Numbered from the stretch's first letter, positions 12,440 to 24,884 are shown. The stretch is 64,000 bases of DNA from Leptidea sinapis (GCF_905404315.1 NC_066301.1:248001-312000); one strand, 5' to 3'. Notes: a model not told the origin generated them from the letters alone. A program made the numbers and translations.

Positions 12440-13565
12440 AATTATGTTTTCAGCAATATGGATATCGAGTCCGAGGTTCTCGAGGGTGCAGAGAACAATT
12501 CTGTGATCATTTTAAAAATCCAAGAGGGCTGCCGCACACAATTTTATTTTCAGCAATATGGATATCTTGTCCGAGGTACTCGAGGGTACAGAGAACAATT
12601 CTGTGATCATTTGTTGAAATCCAAGAGGGCTGCCGCACACAATTATATTTTCAACAATATGGATACTGTGCCCGAGGTTCTCTAGGGTGCAGAGAACAAT
12701 TCTGTGATTATTTTTGAAATCCAAGATGGCTGCCACACACAATTATGTTTTCAGCAATATGGATATCGTGTCCGAGGTTCTCGAGGGTGCAGAGAACGAT
12801 TTTGGGATCATTTTTGAAAACGAAGATGGCAACCGCACAAAATTATAATTAAAACATTATGGGTATCGTATCCGAGGTTCTCGAAGGTGCAGAGAATGAT
12901 TCTGGGATCATTTTTGAAAACCGAGATGGCCGCCGCACAAAATTATGTTTTAAGCAATATGGATATCGTGTCCGAGGTTCTCGAGGGTGCAGAGAACAAT
13001 TCTGTGATCATTTTTTGAAATCCAAGAGGGCTGCCGCACACAATTATGTTTTCAGCAATATGGATAACTATTCCGAGGTTCTCTAGGGTGCAGAGAACAA
13101 TTATGTTATCATTTTTGAAATCCAAGATGGCTGCAACACACAATTATGTATTCAGCAATATTGATGTCGTGTCCGAGGTTCTCGAGGGTTCAGTGAACGA
13201 TTTTGGGATCATTTTTGAAAACGAAGATGGCCACCGCAAAAAATTATGATTACAACATTATAGGTATCGTATCCGAGGTTCTCGAAGGTGCAGAGAATGA
13301 TTCTGGGATCATTTTTGAAATCCAATATGGCCGCCGCACAAAATTATAATTTCAGCAATATGGATATCGTGTCCGAGGTTCTCCAACGTGCAGAGAACAA
13401 TTCTGTTTTCATTTTTGAAATCCAAGAGGGCTGCCGCAAACAATAATGTTTACAGCAATATGGATATCGTGTCCGATGTTCTCGAGAGTGCAGAAAACAA
13501 ATTTGAGATCATTTTTAAATCCGAAATGGCCGCCGCTCAATAGTATACATTATGGGTATCGTATC
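12440..13565 (+). repeat. 1.1-kb duplicated block, copy 1 (offset 4,495 bp)
   Basis: It matches 16935-18060 at an offset of 4,495 bp, with the same indel pattern (101-bp steps before 12617, 12717-type monomers and 13018, 99-bp step at 13517). Shared rare variants are GAGGTACTCGAGGGTACAG, TATATTTTCAACAATATGG, GGTTCAGTGAACG and CTCCAACGTGCAG. A few private substitutions separate the copies, for example AACAATTATGTTATC near 13097. Confidence 0.8.
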
Positions 13566-13642
13566 CGAGTTTCTCGAGGGTGCAGAAAACGATTTTGTGA
13601 TCATTTTTCAATTCCAAGATGGCCGCCGTGCAAGATTATGAT

Positions 13643-15442
13643 CACAAAATTATGGGTATCGTATCCGAGGTTCTCGAAGGTGCAAAGTATGATTCTGGGA
13701 TCATTTTTGAAAACGGAGATGGCAACCGCACAAAATTATAATTAAAACATTATGGGTATCGTATCCGATGTTCTCGAAGGTGCAGAGAAAGATTCTGGGA
13801 TCATTTTTGAAAACCGAGATGGCCGCCGCACAAAATTATGATAACAAAAATATGGGTATCGTATACGTGGCTCTCGTGGGTGAAGAAAACGATTCTGTTA
13901 TCATTTTTGAAAACCGAGATTGCCGCCGCGCATAATTATGATAACAACAATATGGGTATCGTATCCGAGGCTCTTGAGTGTGCAGAGAACGATTTTGTAA
14001 TCATTTTTGAAATCCAAGAGGGCTGCCGCACACAATTATGTTTTCAGCAATATGAATATCGTGTCCGAGGTTCTCGATGGTGCAGAGAACGATTCTGTGA
14101 TCATTTTTGAAATCCAAGAAGGCCGCCGCGCAAAATTATGATTTCAGCAATATGGATATCGTGTCCGAGGTTCTCGAGGGTGCAGAGAACGATTTTGTGA
14201 TCATTTTTTAAATCAAAGATGGCCACCGCACAAAATTATGATTACAAAATTATGGGTATCGTATCCGAGGTTCTCGAAGGTGCAAAGTATGATTCTGGGA
14301 TCATTTTTGAAAACGGAGATGGCAACCGCACAAAATTATAATTAAAACATTATGGGTATCGTATCCGATGTTCTCGAAGGTGCAGAGAAAGATTCTGGGA
14401 TCATTTTTGAAAACCGAGATGGCCGCCGCACAAAATTATGATAACAAAAATATGGGTATCGTATACGTGGCTCTCGTGGGTGAAGAAAACGATTCTGTTA
14501 TCATTTTTGAAAACCGAGATTGCCGCCGCGCATAATTATGATAACAACAATATGGGTATCGTATCCGAGGCTCTTGAGTGTGCAGAGAACGATTTTGTAA
14601 TCATTTTTGAAATCCAAGAGGGCTGCCGCACACAATTATGTTTTCAGCAATATGAATATCGTGTCCGAGGTTCTCGATGGTGCAGAGAACGATTCTGTGA
14701 TCATTTTTGAAATCCAAGAAGGCCGCCGCGCAAAATTATGATTTCAGCAATATGGATATCGTGTCCGAGGTTCTCGAGGGTGCAGAGAACGATTTTGTGA
14801 TCATTTTTTAAATCAAAGATGGCCACCGCACAAAATTATGATTACAAAATTATGGGTATCGTATCCGAGGTTCTCGAAGGTGCAAAGTATGATTCTGGGA
14901 TCATTTTTGAAAACGGAGATGGCAACCGCACAAAATTATAATTAAAACATTATGGGTATCGTATCCGATGTTCTCGAAGGTGCAGAGAAAGATTCTGGGA
15001 TCATTTTTGAAAACCGAGATGGCCGCCGCACAAAATTATTATAACAAAAATATGGGTATCGTATACGTGGCTCTCGTGGGTGAAGAAAACGATTCTGTTA
15101 TCATTTTTGAAAACCGAGATTGCCGCCGCGCATAATTATGATAACAACAATATGGGTATCGTATCCGAGGCTCTTGAGTGTGCAGAGAACGATTTTGTAA
15201 TCATTTTTGAAATCCAAGAGGGCTGCCGCACACAATTATGTTTTCAGCAATATGAATATCGTGTCCGAGGTTCTCGATGGTGCAGAGAACGATTCTGTGA
15301 TCATTTTTGAAATCCAAGAAGGCGGCCGCGCAAAATTATGATTTCAGCAATATGGATATCGTGTCCGAGGTTCTCGAGGGTGCAGAGAACGATTTTGTGA
15401 TCATTTTTTAAATCAAAGATGGCCACCGCACAAAATTATGAT
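13643..15442 (+). repeat. 600-bp hexamer HOR, three tandem copies
   Basis: Copies are 13643-14242, 14243-14842 and 14843-15442, each six monomers and exactly 600 bp. Reading them side by side I find only two differences, both in copy 3: T at 15040 (G in the others) and G at 15324 (C in the others). Each copy starts in a GCAAAGTATGATTCTGGG monomer and includes CGTATACGTGGCTCTCGTGG. The third copy ends where ATTACAAAATTATGG changes to ATTACAACATTATGG and GAATAGTATGATTTTGG. This is the best-preserved amplification in the window and so probably one of the youngest. Confidence 0.95.
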
Positions 15443-15509
15443 TACAACATTATGGGTATCGTATCCGAGGTTCTCGAAGGTGAATAGTATGATTTTGGGA
15501 TCATTTTTG

Positions 15510-16590
15510 AAATGCAAGATGGCCGCCGCGCAAAATTATGTTTTCAGCAATATGGATATCGAGTCCGAGGTTCTCGAGGGTGCAGAGAACAATTCTGTGA
15601 TCATTTTAGAAATCCAAGAGGGCTGCCGCACACAATTATGTTTTCAGCAATATGAATATCGTGTCCGAGGTTTTCGAGGGTGCAGATAACGATTTTGTGA
15701 TCATATTTGAAATCCAAGATGGCCGCCGCACAAAATTATGATTTCAGCAATATGGATATCGTGTCCGAGGTTCTCGAGGGTGCAGAGAACGATTTTGTGA
15801 TCATTTTTTAAATCAAAGATGGCCACCGCACAAAATTATGATTACAACATTATGGGTATCGTATCCGAGGTTCTCGAGGGTACAGAGAACAATTCTGTGA
15901 TCATTTTTTGAAATTCAAGAGGGCTGCCGCAAACAATTATGTTTTCAGCAATATGGGTATCGTATCCTTGGCTCTCGTGGGTGAAGAGAACGATTCTGTT
16001 ATCATTTTTGAAAACCGAGATGGCTGCCACACACAATTATGTTTTCAGCAATATGGATATCGTTGTCCGAGGTTCTCGAGGGTGCAGAGAACGATTATGT
16101 GATCATTTTTTAAATCAAAGATGGCCACCGCACAAAATTATGATTACAAAATTATGGGTATCGTATCCGAGGTTCTCGCAGGTGCATAGTATGATTCTGG
16201 GATCATTTTTGAAATCCCAGATGGCTGCCGCACATAATTATTTTTTAAGCAATATGGATATCGTGTCCGAGGTTCTCCAGGGTGCAGAGAATAATTCTGT
16301 GATCATTTTTGAAATCCAAGAGGGCTGCCGCAAACTATTATGTTTTCAGCAATATGGATATCGTGTCCGAGGTTCTCGAGAGAGCAGAAAACAATTTTGA
16401 GATTATTTTTAAATCCGAAATAGCTGCCGCTCAATAGTTTGATATTTACATTATGGGTATCGTATTCGAGGCTCTCGAGGGTGCAGAGAACAGTTTTGTG
16501 ATCATTTTTGAAGTCCAAGAGGGCTGCCGCACACAATTATGTTTTCAGCAATATGGATATCGTGTCCGAGGTTCTCTAGGGTGCAGAGAA
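15510..16590 (+). repeat. Segment shared with the right flank 44 kb away
   Basis: Eleven monomers match 59514-60594 at an offset of 44,004 bp, including the 1-bp insertions before 15911 and inside the monomer at 16011, and the 99-bp monomer before 16411. Both copies have CAAACTATTATG, ATTCGAGGCTCTCG, GAACAGTTTTGTG and GAAGTCCAAGAGGG, which I saw nowhere else. A third relative at 56011-56790 shares CGTTGTCCGAGG with this copy. Confidence 0.8.
15710..15809 (+). repeat. Representative type-1 monomer
   Basis: This copy is close to the commonest form. In order it holds AAATCCAAGATGGCCGCCGC at 1-20, an A/T-rich stretch, TTTCAGCAATATGGATATCG at 33-52, GTCCGAG, CTCGAG at 64-69, GTGCAGAGAACG, and TGATCA at 89-94 before a T-run. 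Type 1 is recognised by TTTCAGCAATATGGATATCG followed by GTGTCCGAG. A frequent subtype has GAGGGCTGCC in place of GATGGCCGCC and ATGTTTTCAG in place of ATGATTTCAG. Confidence 0.9.
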
Positions 16591-16934
16591 CAATTCTGTG
16601 ATTATTTTTGAAATCCAAGAGGGCTGCCGCACTTAATTATGTTTTCAGCAATATGAATATCGTGTCCGAGGTTTTCGAGGGTGCAGATAACGATTTTGTG
16701 ATCATATTTGAAATCCAAGATGGCCGCCGCACAAAATTATGATTTCAGCAATATGGATATCGTGTCCGAGGTTCTCGAGGGTGCAGAGAACGATTTTGTG
16801 ATCATATTTTAAATCAAAGATGGCCACCGCACAAAATTATGATTACAACATTATGGGTATCGTATCCGAGGTTCTCGAAGTCGAATAGTATGATCTTGGG
16901 ATCATTTTTGAAATGCAAGATGGCCGCCGCGCAA

Positions 16935-18060
16935 AATTATGTTTTCAGCAATATGGATATCGAGTCCGAGGTTCTCGAGGGTGCAGAGAACAATTCTGTG
17001 ATCATTTTAGAAATCCAAGAGGGCTGCCGCACACAATTTTATTTTCAGCAATATGGATATCGTGTCCGAGGTACTCGAGGGTACAGAGAACAATTCTGTG
17101 ATCATTTTTTGAAATCCAAGATGGCTGCCGCACACAATTATATTTTCAACAATATGGATACTGTGCCCGAGGTTCTCTAGGGTGCAAAGAATAATTCTGT
17201 GATTATTTTTGAAATCCAAGATGGCTGCCACAAACAATTATGTTTTCAGCAATATGGATATCGTGTCCGAGGTTCTCGAGGGTGCAGAGAACGATTTTGG
17301 GATCATTTTTGAAAACGAAGATGGCAACCGCACAAAATTATAATTAAAACATTATGGGTATCGTATATGAGGTTCTCGAAGGTGCAGAGAATGATTCTGG
17401 GATCATTTTTGAAAACCGAGATGGCCGCCGCACAAAATTATGTTTTAAGCAATATGGATATCGTGTCCGAGGTTCTCGAGGGTGCAGAGAACAATTCTGT
17501 GATCATTTTTTGAAATCCAAGAGGGCTGCCGCACACAATTATGTTTTCAGCAATATGGATAACTATTCCGAGGTTCTCTAGGGTGCAGAGAACAATTCTG
17601 TTATCATTTTTGAAATCCAAGATGGCTGCAACACACAATTATGTTTTCAGCAATATTGATATCGTGTCTGAGGTTCTCGAGGGTTCAGTGAACGATTTTG
17701 GGATCATTTTTGAAAACGAAGATGGCCACCGCAAAAAATTATGATTACAACATTATGGGTATCGTATCCGAGGTTCTCGAAGGTGCAGAGAATGATTCTG
17801 GGATCATTTTTGAAATCCAATATGGCCGCCGCACAAAATTATAATTTCAGCAATATGGATATCGTGTCCGAGGTTCTCCAACGTGCAGAGAACAATTCTG
17901 TGATCATTTTTGAAATCCAAGAGGGCTGCCGCAAACAATAATGTTTACAGCAATATGGATATCGTGTCCGAGGTTCTCGAGAGTGCAGAAAACAATTTTG
18001 AGATCATTTTTACTTCCGAAATGGCCGCCGCTCAATAGTATACATTATGGGTATCGTATC
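16935..18060 (+). repeat. 1.1-kb duplicated block, copy 2 (offset 4,495 bp)
   Basis: Partner of 12440-13565. It ends inside a 93-bp marker monomer, after which this copy continues with a GAAGGTGCAGAGAATG monomer while the left copy continues with GAGGGTGCAGAAAACG. The 600-bp hexamer array lies between the two copies. Confidence 0.8.
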
Positions 18061-18104
18061 CGAGGTTCTCGAAGGTGCAGAGAATGATTCTGGGATCATT
18101 TTTG

Positions 18105-18193
18105 AAATCCAAGATGGCCGCCGCTCAAAATTATGATAACTACAGTATCCGAGGTTCTCGAGGGTGCTGAGAACGATTTTGTGATCATTTTTC
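18105..18193 (+). repeat. 89-bp truncated monomer (11-bp deletion)
   Basis: The monomer reads ATAACTACAGTATCCGAGG where relatives have ATAACTACATTATGGGTATC followed by GTATCCGAGG, so 11 bp have been lost from the middle. It directly follows a 93-bp monomer, which makes two shortened monomers in a row. Confidence 0.85.
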
Positions 18194-19684
18194 AAATCCA
18201 AGATGGCCGCCGCACACAATTATGTTTTCAGCAATATGGATATCGTGTCCGAGGATCTCGAGGGTGCAGAAAACAATTTTGAGATCATTTTTAAATAAGA
18301 GATGGCCGCCGCTCAATAGTATGATAACTTTATTATGGGTATCGTATCCGAGGTTCTCGAGGGTGCAGAGAACGATTTTGTGAGCATTTTTCAAATCCAA
18401 GATGGCCGCCGCACAAAATTATTACTTTAGCAATATGGATATCGTGTCCGAGGTTCTCGAGGTTGCAGAGAACAATTCTGTGATCATTTTTGAAATCAAG
18501 AGGGCTGCCGCAAACAATGATGTTTTTAGCAATACGTATATCGTGTCCGAGGTTCTCGAGGGTGCAGAGAACGATTTTGTGATCATTTTTTAAATCAAAG
18601 ATGGCCACCGCACAAAATTATGATAACAAAATTATGGGTATCGTATCCGAGGTTCTCGAAGGTGCATAGTATGATTCTGGGATCATTTTTGAAATCCAAG
18701 ATGGCTGCCGCAAACAATTATGTTTTAAGCAATATGGATATCGTGTCCGAGGTTTTCGAGGGTGCAGAGAACAATTCTGTTATCATTTTTGAAATCCAAG
18801 ATGGCTGCAACACACAATTATGTTTTCAGCAATATTGATATCGTGTCCGAGGTTCTCGAGGGTGCAGAGAACGATTTTGGGATCATTTTTGAAAACGAAG
18901 ATGGCCACCGCAAAAAATTATGATTACAACATTATGGGTATCGTATCCGAGGTTCTCGAAGGTGCAGAGAAAGATTCTGGGATCATTTTTGAAAACCGAG
19001 ATGGCCGCCGCACAAAATTATGATTTTAGCAATATGGATATCGTGTCCGAGGTTCTCCAACGTGCAGAGAACAATTCTGTGATCATTTTTGAAATCCAAG
19101 AGGGCTGCCGCAAACAATAATGTTTACAGCAATATGGATATCGTGTCCGAGGTTCTCGAGAGTGCAGAAAACAATTTTGAGATCATTTTTAAATCCGAAA
19201 TGGCCGCCGCTCAATAGTATACATTATGGGTATCGTATCCGAGATTCTCGAGGGTGCAGAAAACGATTTTGTGATCATTTTTCAATTCCAAGATGGCCGC
19301 CGTGCAAGATTATGATCACAAAAATATGGGTATCGCATCCGAGGTTCTCGAGATTGCACAGAAAGATTTTGTGATCATTTTTGAAATCCAAGATGGCCGC
19401 CGCTCAAATTTGTGATAACTACATTATGGGTATCGTATCCGAGGTTCTCGAGGGTGCTGAGAACGATTCTATGATCATTTTTTGAAATCCAAGAGGGCTG
19501 CCGCACACAATTATGTTTTCAGCAATATGGTTACCGTGCCCGAGGTTCTCTAGGGTGCAGAGAACAATTCTGTGATTATTTTTGCAATCCTAGATGGCTG
19601 CCACACACAATTATGTTTTCAGCAATATGAATATCGTGTCCGAGGTTCTCGAGGGTGCAGAGAACGATTTTGGGATCATTTTTG

Positions 19685-20785
19685 AAAACGAAGATGGCAA
19701 CCGCACAAAATTATAATTAAAACATTATGGGTATCGTATCCGATGTTCTCGAAGGTGCAGAGAATGATTCTGGGATCATTTTTGAAAACCGAGATGGCCG
19801 CCGCACAAAATTATGATAACAAAAATATGGGTATCGTATACGTGGCTCTCGTGGGTGAAGAGAACGATTCTGTTATCATTTTTGAAAACCGAGATTGCCG
19901 CCGCGCATAATTATGATAACAACAATATGGGTATCGTATCCGAGGCTCTCGAGTGTGCAGAGAACGATTTTGTAATCATTTTTGAAATCCAAGAGGGCTG
20001 CCGCACACAATTATGTTTTCAGCAATATGAATATCGTATCCGAGGTTCTCGATGGTGCAGAGAACGATTTCGTGATCATATTTGCAATCCAAGATGGCCT
20101 CCGCACAAAATTATGATTTCAGCAATATGGATATCGTGTCCGAGGTTCTCGAAGGTGCAGAGAACGATTTTGTGATCATTTTTTAAATCAAAGATGGCCA
20201 CCGCACAAAATTATGATTACAAAATTATGGGTATCGTGTCCGAGGTTCTCGAGGGTGCAGAGAACAATTCTGTGATCATTTTTTGAAATCCAAGAGGGCT
20301 GCCGCACACAATTATGTTTTCAGCAATATGGATAACGTGTCCGAGGTTCTCTAGGGTGCAGAGAACAATTCTGTTATCATTTTTGAAATCAAAGATGGCT
20401 GCAACACACAATTATGTTTTCAGCAATATTGATATCGTGTCCGAGGTTCTCGAGGGTGCAGAGAACGATTTTGGGATCATTTTTGAAAACGAAGATGGCC
20501 ACCGCAAAAAATTATGATTACTACATTATGGGTATCGTATCCGAGGTTCTCGAAGGTGCAGAGAATGATTCTGGGATCATTTTTGAAATCCAATATGGCC
20601 GCCGCACAAAATTATAATTTCAGCAATATATATATCGTGTCCGAGGTTCTCGAAGGTGCAGAAAACGATTTTGTAATCATTTTTGAAAACCGAGATGGCC
20701 GCCGCACAAAATTATTATTTTAGCAATATGGATATCGTGTCCGAGGTTCTCCAGGGTGCAGAGAACAATTCTGTGATCATTTTTA
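19685..20785 (+). repeat. P module, reference copy (11 monomers)
   Basis: Order: P1 AAAACGAAGATGGCAACC with ATAATTAAAACATTATGG; P2 with ATAACAAAAATATGGG and GGCTCTCGTGGGTG; P3 GATTGCCGCCGCGCATAATT; P4 with ATATGAATATCG and CTCGATGG; P5 CAATCCAAGATGGCCTCC; P6 AAATCAAAGATGGCCACC; P7 with ATGGATAACGTG and CTCTAGGG; P8 GGCTGCAACACAC with AATATTGATATCG; P9 GCCACCGCAAAAAATTATG; P10 AATATGGCC with CAATATATATATCG; P11 AAATTATTATTTTAGC. Further copies, whole or partial, start at 25886, 33066 and 49508. A shorter relative lacking P5-P7 detail is at 8439-9338. Confidence 0.85.
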
Positions 20786-21285
20786 AAATCCAAGATGGCT
20801 GCCACTCAAAATTATGATAACTACATTATGGGTATCGTACCCGAGGTTCTCGAGGGTGCAGATAACGATTTTGTGATCATTTTTCGAATCCAAGATGGCC
20901 GCCGCTCAAAAGTATGAAAACTACATTAAGGGTATCGTATCCGAGGTTCTCGAGGGTGCTGAGAACGACTTTGTGATCATTTTTCAAATCCAAGATGGCC
21001 GTCGCACAAAATTATGATTTCAGCAATATTAAAATCGTACCCGAGGTTCTAGAGGGTGCAGAGAACGATTTGGTGATCATTTTTAAAATCCAAGATGGCC
21101 GCCGCACAAAATTATGATTTTAGCAATATGGATATCGTGTCCGAGGTTCTCGAGGGTGCAGAGAACAATTCTGTGATCATTTTTGAAATCCAAGAGGGCT
21201 GCCGCAAACAATTATGTTTTCAGCAATATGGATATCGTGTCCGAGGTTCTCGAGGGTGCAGAAAACAATTTTGAGATCATTTTTA
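20040..21285 (+). repeat. 1.25-kb duplicated block, copy 1 (offset 3,200 bp)
   Basis: It matches 23240-24485 at exactly 3,200 bp. Shared rare variants are GATTTCGTGATCATATTTGC near 20070, AAATCAAAGATGGCTGCAAC at 20386 and ATTACTACATTATGGG near 20517. The intervening copy at 21.7-22.9 kb lacks all three, so the outer two copies are closer to each other than to the one between them. Confidence 0.85.
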
Positions 21286-21484
21286 AATCCAAGATGGCCG
21301 CCGCTCAATAGTATGATAACTACATTATTGGTATCGTATCCGAGGTTCTCGCGGGTGCAGAGAACGATTTTGTGATCATTTTTCAAATTCAAGATGGCCG
21401 CCGTGCAAGATTATGATCACAAAATTATGGGTATCGCATCCGAGGTTCTCGAGAGTGCACAGAACGATTTTGTGATCATTTTTC

Positions 21485-21584
21485 AAAACCTAGATGGCCG
21501 CCGCACAAAATTATGATAACAAAAATATGGGTATCGTATGCGTGGCTCTCGTGGGTGAAGAGAACGATTCTGTTATCATTTTTG
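21485..21584 (+). repeat. Hybrid monomer M4/P2
   Basis: It starts AAAACCTAGATGGCC, mixing the CCTAGATGG of M4 with the AAAACC start of P2, then continues as P2 (ATAACAAAAATATGGG, GCGTGGCTCTCGTGG). It marks the point where one M unit was cut after M3 and a new P unit begins at P2, 1,700 bp after the P2 monomer at 19785. Confidence 0.75.
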
Positions 21585-23239
21585 AAAACCGAGATTGCCG
21601 CCGCGCATAATTATGATAACAACAATATGGGTATCGTATCCGAGGCTCTCGAGTGTGCAGAGAACTATTTTGTAATCATTTTTGAAATCCAAGAGGGCTG
21701 CCGCACACAATTATGTTTTCAGCAATATGAATATCGTGTCCGAGGTTCTCGATGGTGCAGAGAACGATTTTGTGATCATATTTGCAATCCAAGATGGCCT
21801 CCGCACAAAATTATGATTTCAGCAATATGGATATCGTGTCCGAGGTTCTCGAAGGTGCAGAGAACGATTTTGTGATCATTTTTTAAATCAAAGATGGCCA
21901 CCGCACAAAATTATGATTACAAAATTATGGGAATCGTGTCCGAGGTTGTCGAGGGTGCAGAGAACAATTCTGTGATCATTTTTTGAAATCCAAGAGGGCT
22001 GCCGCACACAATTATGTTTTCAGCAATATGGATAACGTGTCCGAGGTTCTCTAGGGTGCAGAGAACAATTCTGTTATCATTTTTGAAATCCAAGATGGCT
22101 GCAACACACAATTATGTTTTCAGCAATATTGATATCGTGTCCGAGGTTCTCGAGGGTGCAGAGAACGATTTTGGGATCATTTTTGAAAACGAAGATGGCC
22201 ACCGCAAAAAATTATGATTACAACATTATGGGTATCGTATCCGAGGTTCTCGAAGGTGCAGAGAAGGATTTTGTAATCATTTTTGAAAACCGAGATGGCC
22301 GCCGCACAAAATTATTATTTTAGCAATATGGATATCGTGTCCGAGGTTCTCCAGGGTACAGAGAATAATTCTGTGATCATTTTTTAAATCCAAGATGGCT
22401 GCCACTCAAAATTATGATAACTACATTATGGGTATCGTATCCGAGGTTCTCGAGGGTGCAGATAACGATTTTGTGATCATTTTTCGAATCCAAGATGGCC
22501 GCCGCTCAAAAGTATGAAAACTACATTACGGGTATCGTATCCGAGGTTCTCGAGGGTGCTGAGAACGACTTTGTGATCATTTTTCAAATCCAAGATGGCC
22601 GTCGCACAAAATTATGATTTCAGCAATATTAAAATCGTACCCGAGGTTCTAGAGGGTGCAGAGAACGATTTGGTGATCATTTTTAAAATCCAAGATGGCC
22701 GCCGCACAAAATTATGATTTTAGCAATATGGATATCGTGTCCGAGGTTCTCGAGGGTGCAGAGAACAATTCTGTGATCATTTTTGAAATCCAAGAGGGCT
22801 GCCGCAAACAATTATGTTTTCAGCAATATGGATATCGTGTCCGAGGTTCTCGAGGGTGCAGAAAACAATTTTGAGATCATTTTTAAATCCGAGATGGCCG
22901 CCGCTCAATAGTATGATAACTACATTATTGGTATCGTATCCCAGGTTCTCGCGGGAGCAGAGAACGATTTTGTGATCATTTTTCAAATTCAAGATGGCCG
23001 CCGTGCAAGATTATGATCACAAAATTATGGGTATCGCATCCGAGGTTCTCGAGAGTGCACAGAACGATTTTGTGATCATTTTTCAAATCCTAGATGGCCG
23101 CCGCACGAAATTATGATTTCAGCAATATGGATATCGTGTCCGAGGTTCTCGAGGTCGCAGAGAACAATTCTGTGATCATTTTTGAAATCCAAGAGGGCTG
23201 CCGCACACAATTATGGTTTCAGCAATATATGTATCGTGT

Positions 23240-24485
23240 CCGAGGTTCTCGATGGTGCAGAGAACGATTTCGTGATCATATTTGCAATCCAAGATGGCCT
23301 CCGCACAAAATTATGATTTCAGCAATATGGATATCGTGTCCGAGGTTCTCGAAGGTGCAGAGAACGATTTTGTGATCATTTTTTAAATCAAAGATGGCCA
23401 CCGCACAAAATTATGATTACAAAATTATGGGTATCGTGTCCGAGGTTCTCGAGGGTGCAGAGAACAATTCTGTGATCATTTTTTGAAATCCAAGAGGGCT
23501 GCCGCACACAATTATGTTTTCAGCAATATGGATAACGTGTCCGAGGTTCTCTAGGGTGCAGAGAACAATTCTGTTATCATTTTTGAAATCAAAGATGGCT
23601 GCAACACACAATTATGTTTTCAGCAATATTGATATCGTGTCCGAGGTTCTCGAGGGTGCAGAGAACGATTTTGGGATCATTTTTGAAAACGAAGATGGCC
23701 ACCGCAAAAAATTATGATTACTACATTATGGGTATCGTATCCGAGGTTCTCGAAGGTGCAGAGAATGATTCTGGGATCATTTTTGAAATCCAATATGGCC
23801 GCCGCACAAAATTATAATTTCAGCAATATATATATCGTGTCCGAGGTTCTCGAAGGTGCAGAAAACGATTTTGTAATCATTTTTGAAAACCGAGATGGCC
23901 GCCGCACAAAATTATTATTTTAGCAATATGGATATCGTGTCCGAGGTTCTCCAGGGTGCAGAGAACAATTCTGTGATCATTTTTAAAATCCAAGATGGCT
24001 GCCACTCAAAATTATGATAACTACATTATGGGTATCGTATCCGAGGTTCTCGAGGGTGCAGATAACGATTTTGTGATCATTTTTCGAATCCAAGATGGCC
24101 GCCGCTCAAAAGTATGAAAACTACATTAAGGGTATCGTATCCGAGGTTCTCGAGGGTGCTGAGAACGACTTTGTGATCATTTTTCAAATCCAAGATGGCC
24201 GTCGCACAAAATTATGATTTCAGCAATATTAAAATCGTACCCGAGGTTCTAGAGGGTGCAGAGAACGATTTAGTGATCATTTTTAAAATCCAAGATGGCC
24301 GCCGCACAAAATTATGATTTTAGCAATATGGATATCGTGTCCGAGGTTCTCGAGGGTGCAGAGAACAATTCTGTGATCATTTTTGAAATCCAAGAGGGCT
24401 GCCGCAAACAATTATGTTTTCAGCAATATGGATATCGTGTCCGAGGTTCTCGAGGGTGCAGAAAACAATTTTGAGATCATTTTTA
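23240..24485 (+). repeat. 1.25-kb duplicated block, copy 2 (offset 3,200 bp)
   Basis: Partner of 20040-21285. Its left edge is a hybrid monomer (23185-23284) that begins as M5 (ATGGTTTCAGCAATATATG) and ends as P4 (CTCGATGGTGCAGAGAACG). Past about 24,386 the sequence instead follows 22786-23245 at a 1,600-bp offset, sharing ATCGTATCCCAGGTTCTCGC near 22934/24534. The segment is thus a mosaic of two older neighbours. Confidence 0.85.
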
Positions 24486-24884
24486 AATCCGAGATGGCCG
24501 CCGCTCAATAGTATGATAACTACATTATTGGTATCGTATCCCAGGTTCTCGCGGGTGCAGAGAACGATTTTGTGATCATTTTTCAAATTCAAGATGGCCG
24601 CCGTGCAAGATTATGATCACAAAATTATGGGTATCGCATCCGAGGTTCTCGAGAGTGCACAGAACGATTTTGTGATCATTTTTCAAATCCTAGATGGCCG
24701 CCGCACGAAATTATGATTTCAGCAATATGGATATCGTGTCCGAGGTTCTCGAGGTCGCAGAGAACAATTCTGTGATCATTTTTGAAATCCAAGAGGGCTG
24801 CCGCACACAATTATGGTTTCAGCAATATATGTATCGTGTCCGAGGTTCTCGAGTGTGCAGAGAACGATTTTGTGATCATGTTTG

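Larger units (their letters stand above)
9438..19684 (+). repeat. Left flank part 2: transitional domain with 93-bp monomers
   Basis: The monomers here mix K-type, P-type and M3-like (GTGCAAGATTATGATCAC) forms. Six of the window's eight 93-bp monomers and the 600-bp hexamer array lie in this stretch. HOR period is irregular (about 0.9-1.2 kb near 9.3-11.5 kb, with a 4,495-bp-spaced pair later), so it reads as a mosaic between the two more regular domains on each side. Confidence 0.75.

Noticed and set aside
15710..15809. The 100-bp monomer as a doubled 50-bp ancestor
   Set aside because: Comparing halves shows only vague likeness of A/T-rich words (TTATGATTT against TTGTGATCA); it is not enough to claim an internal duplication.
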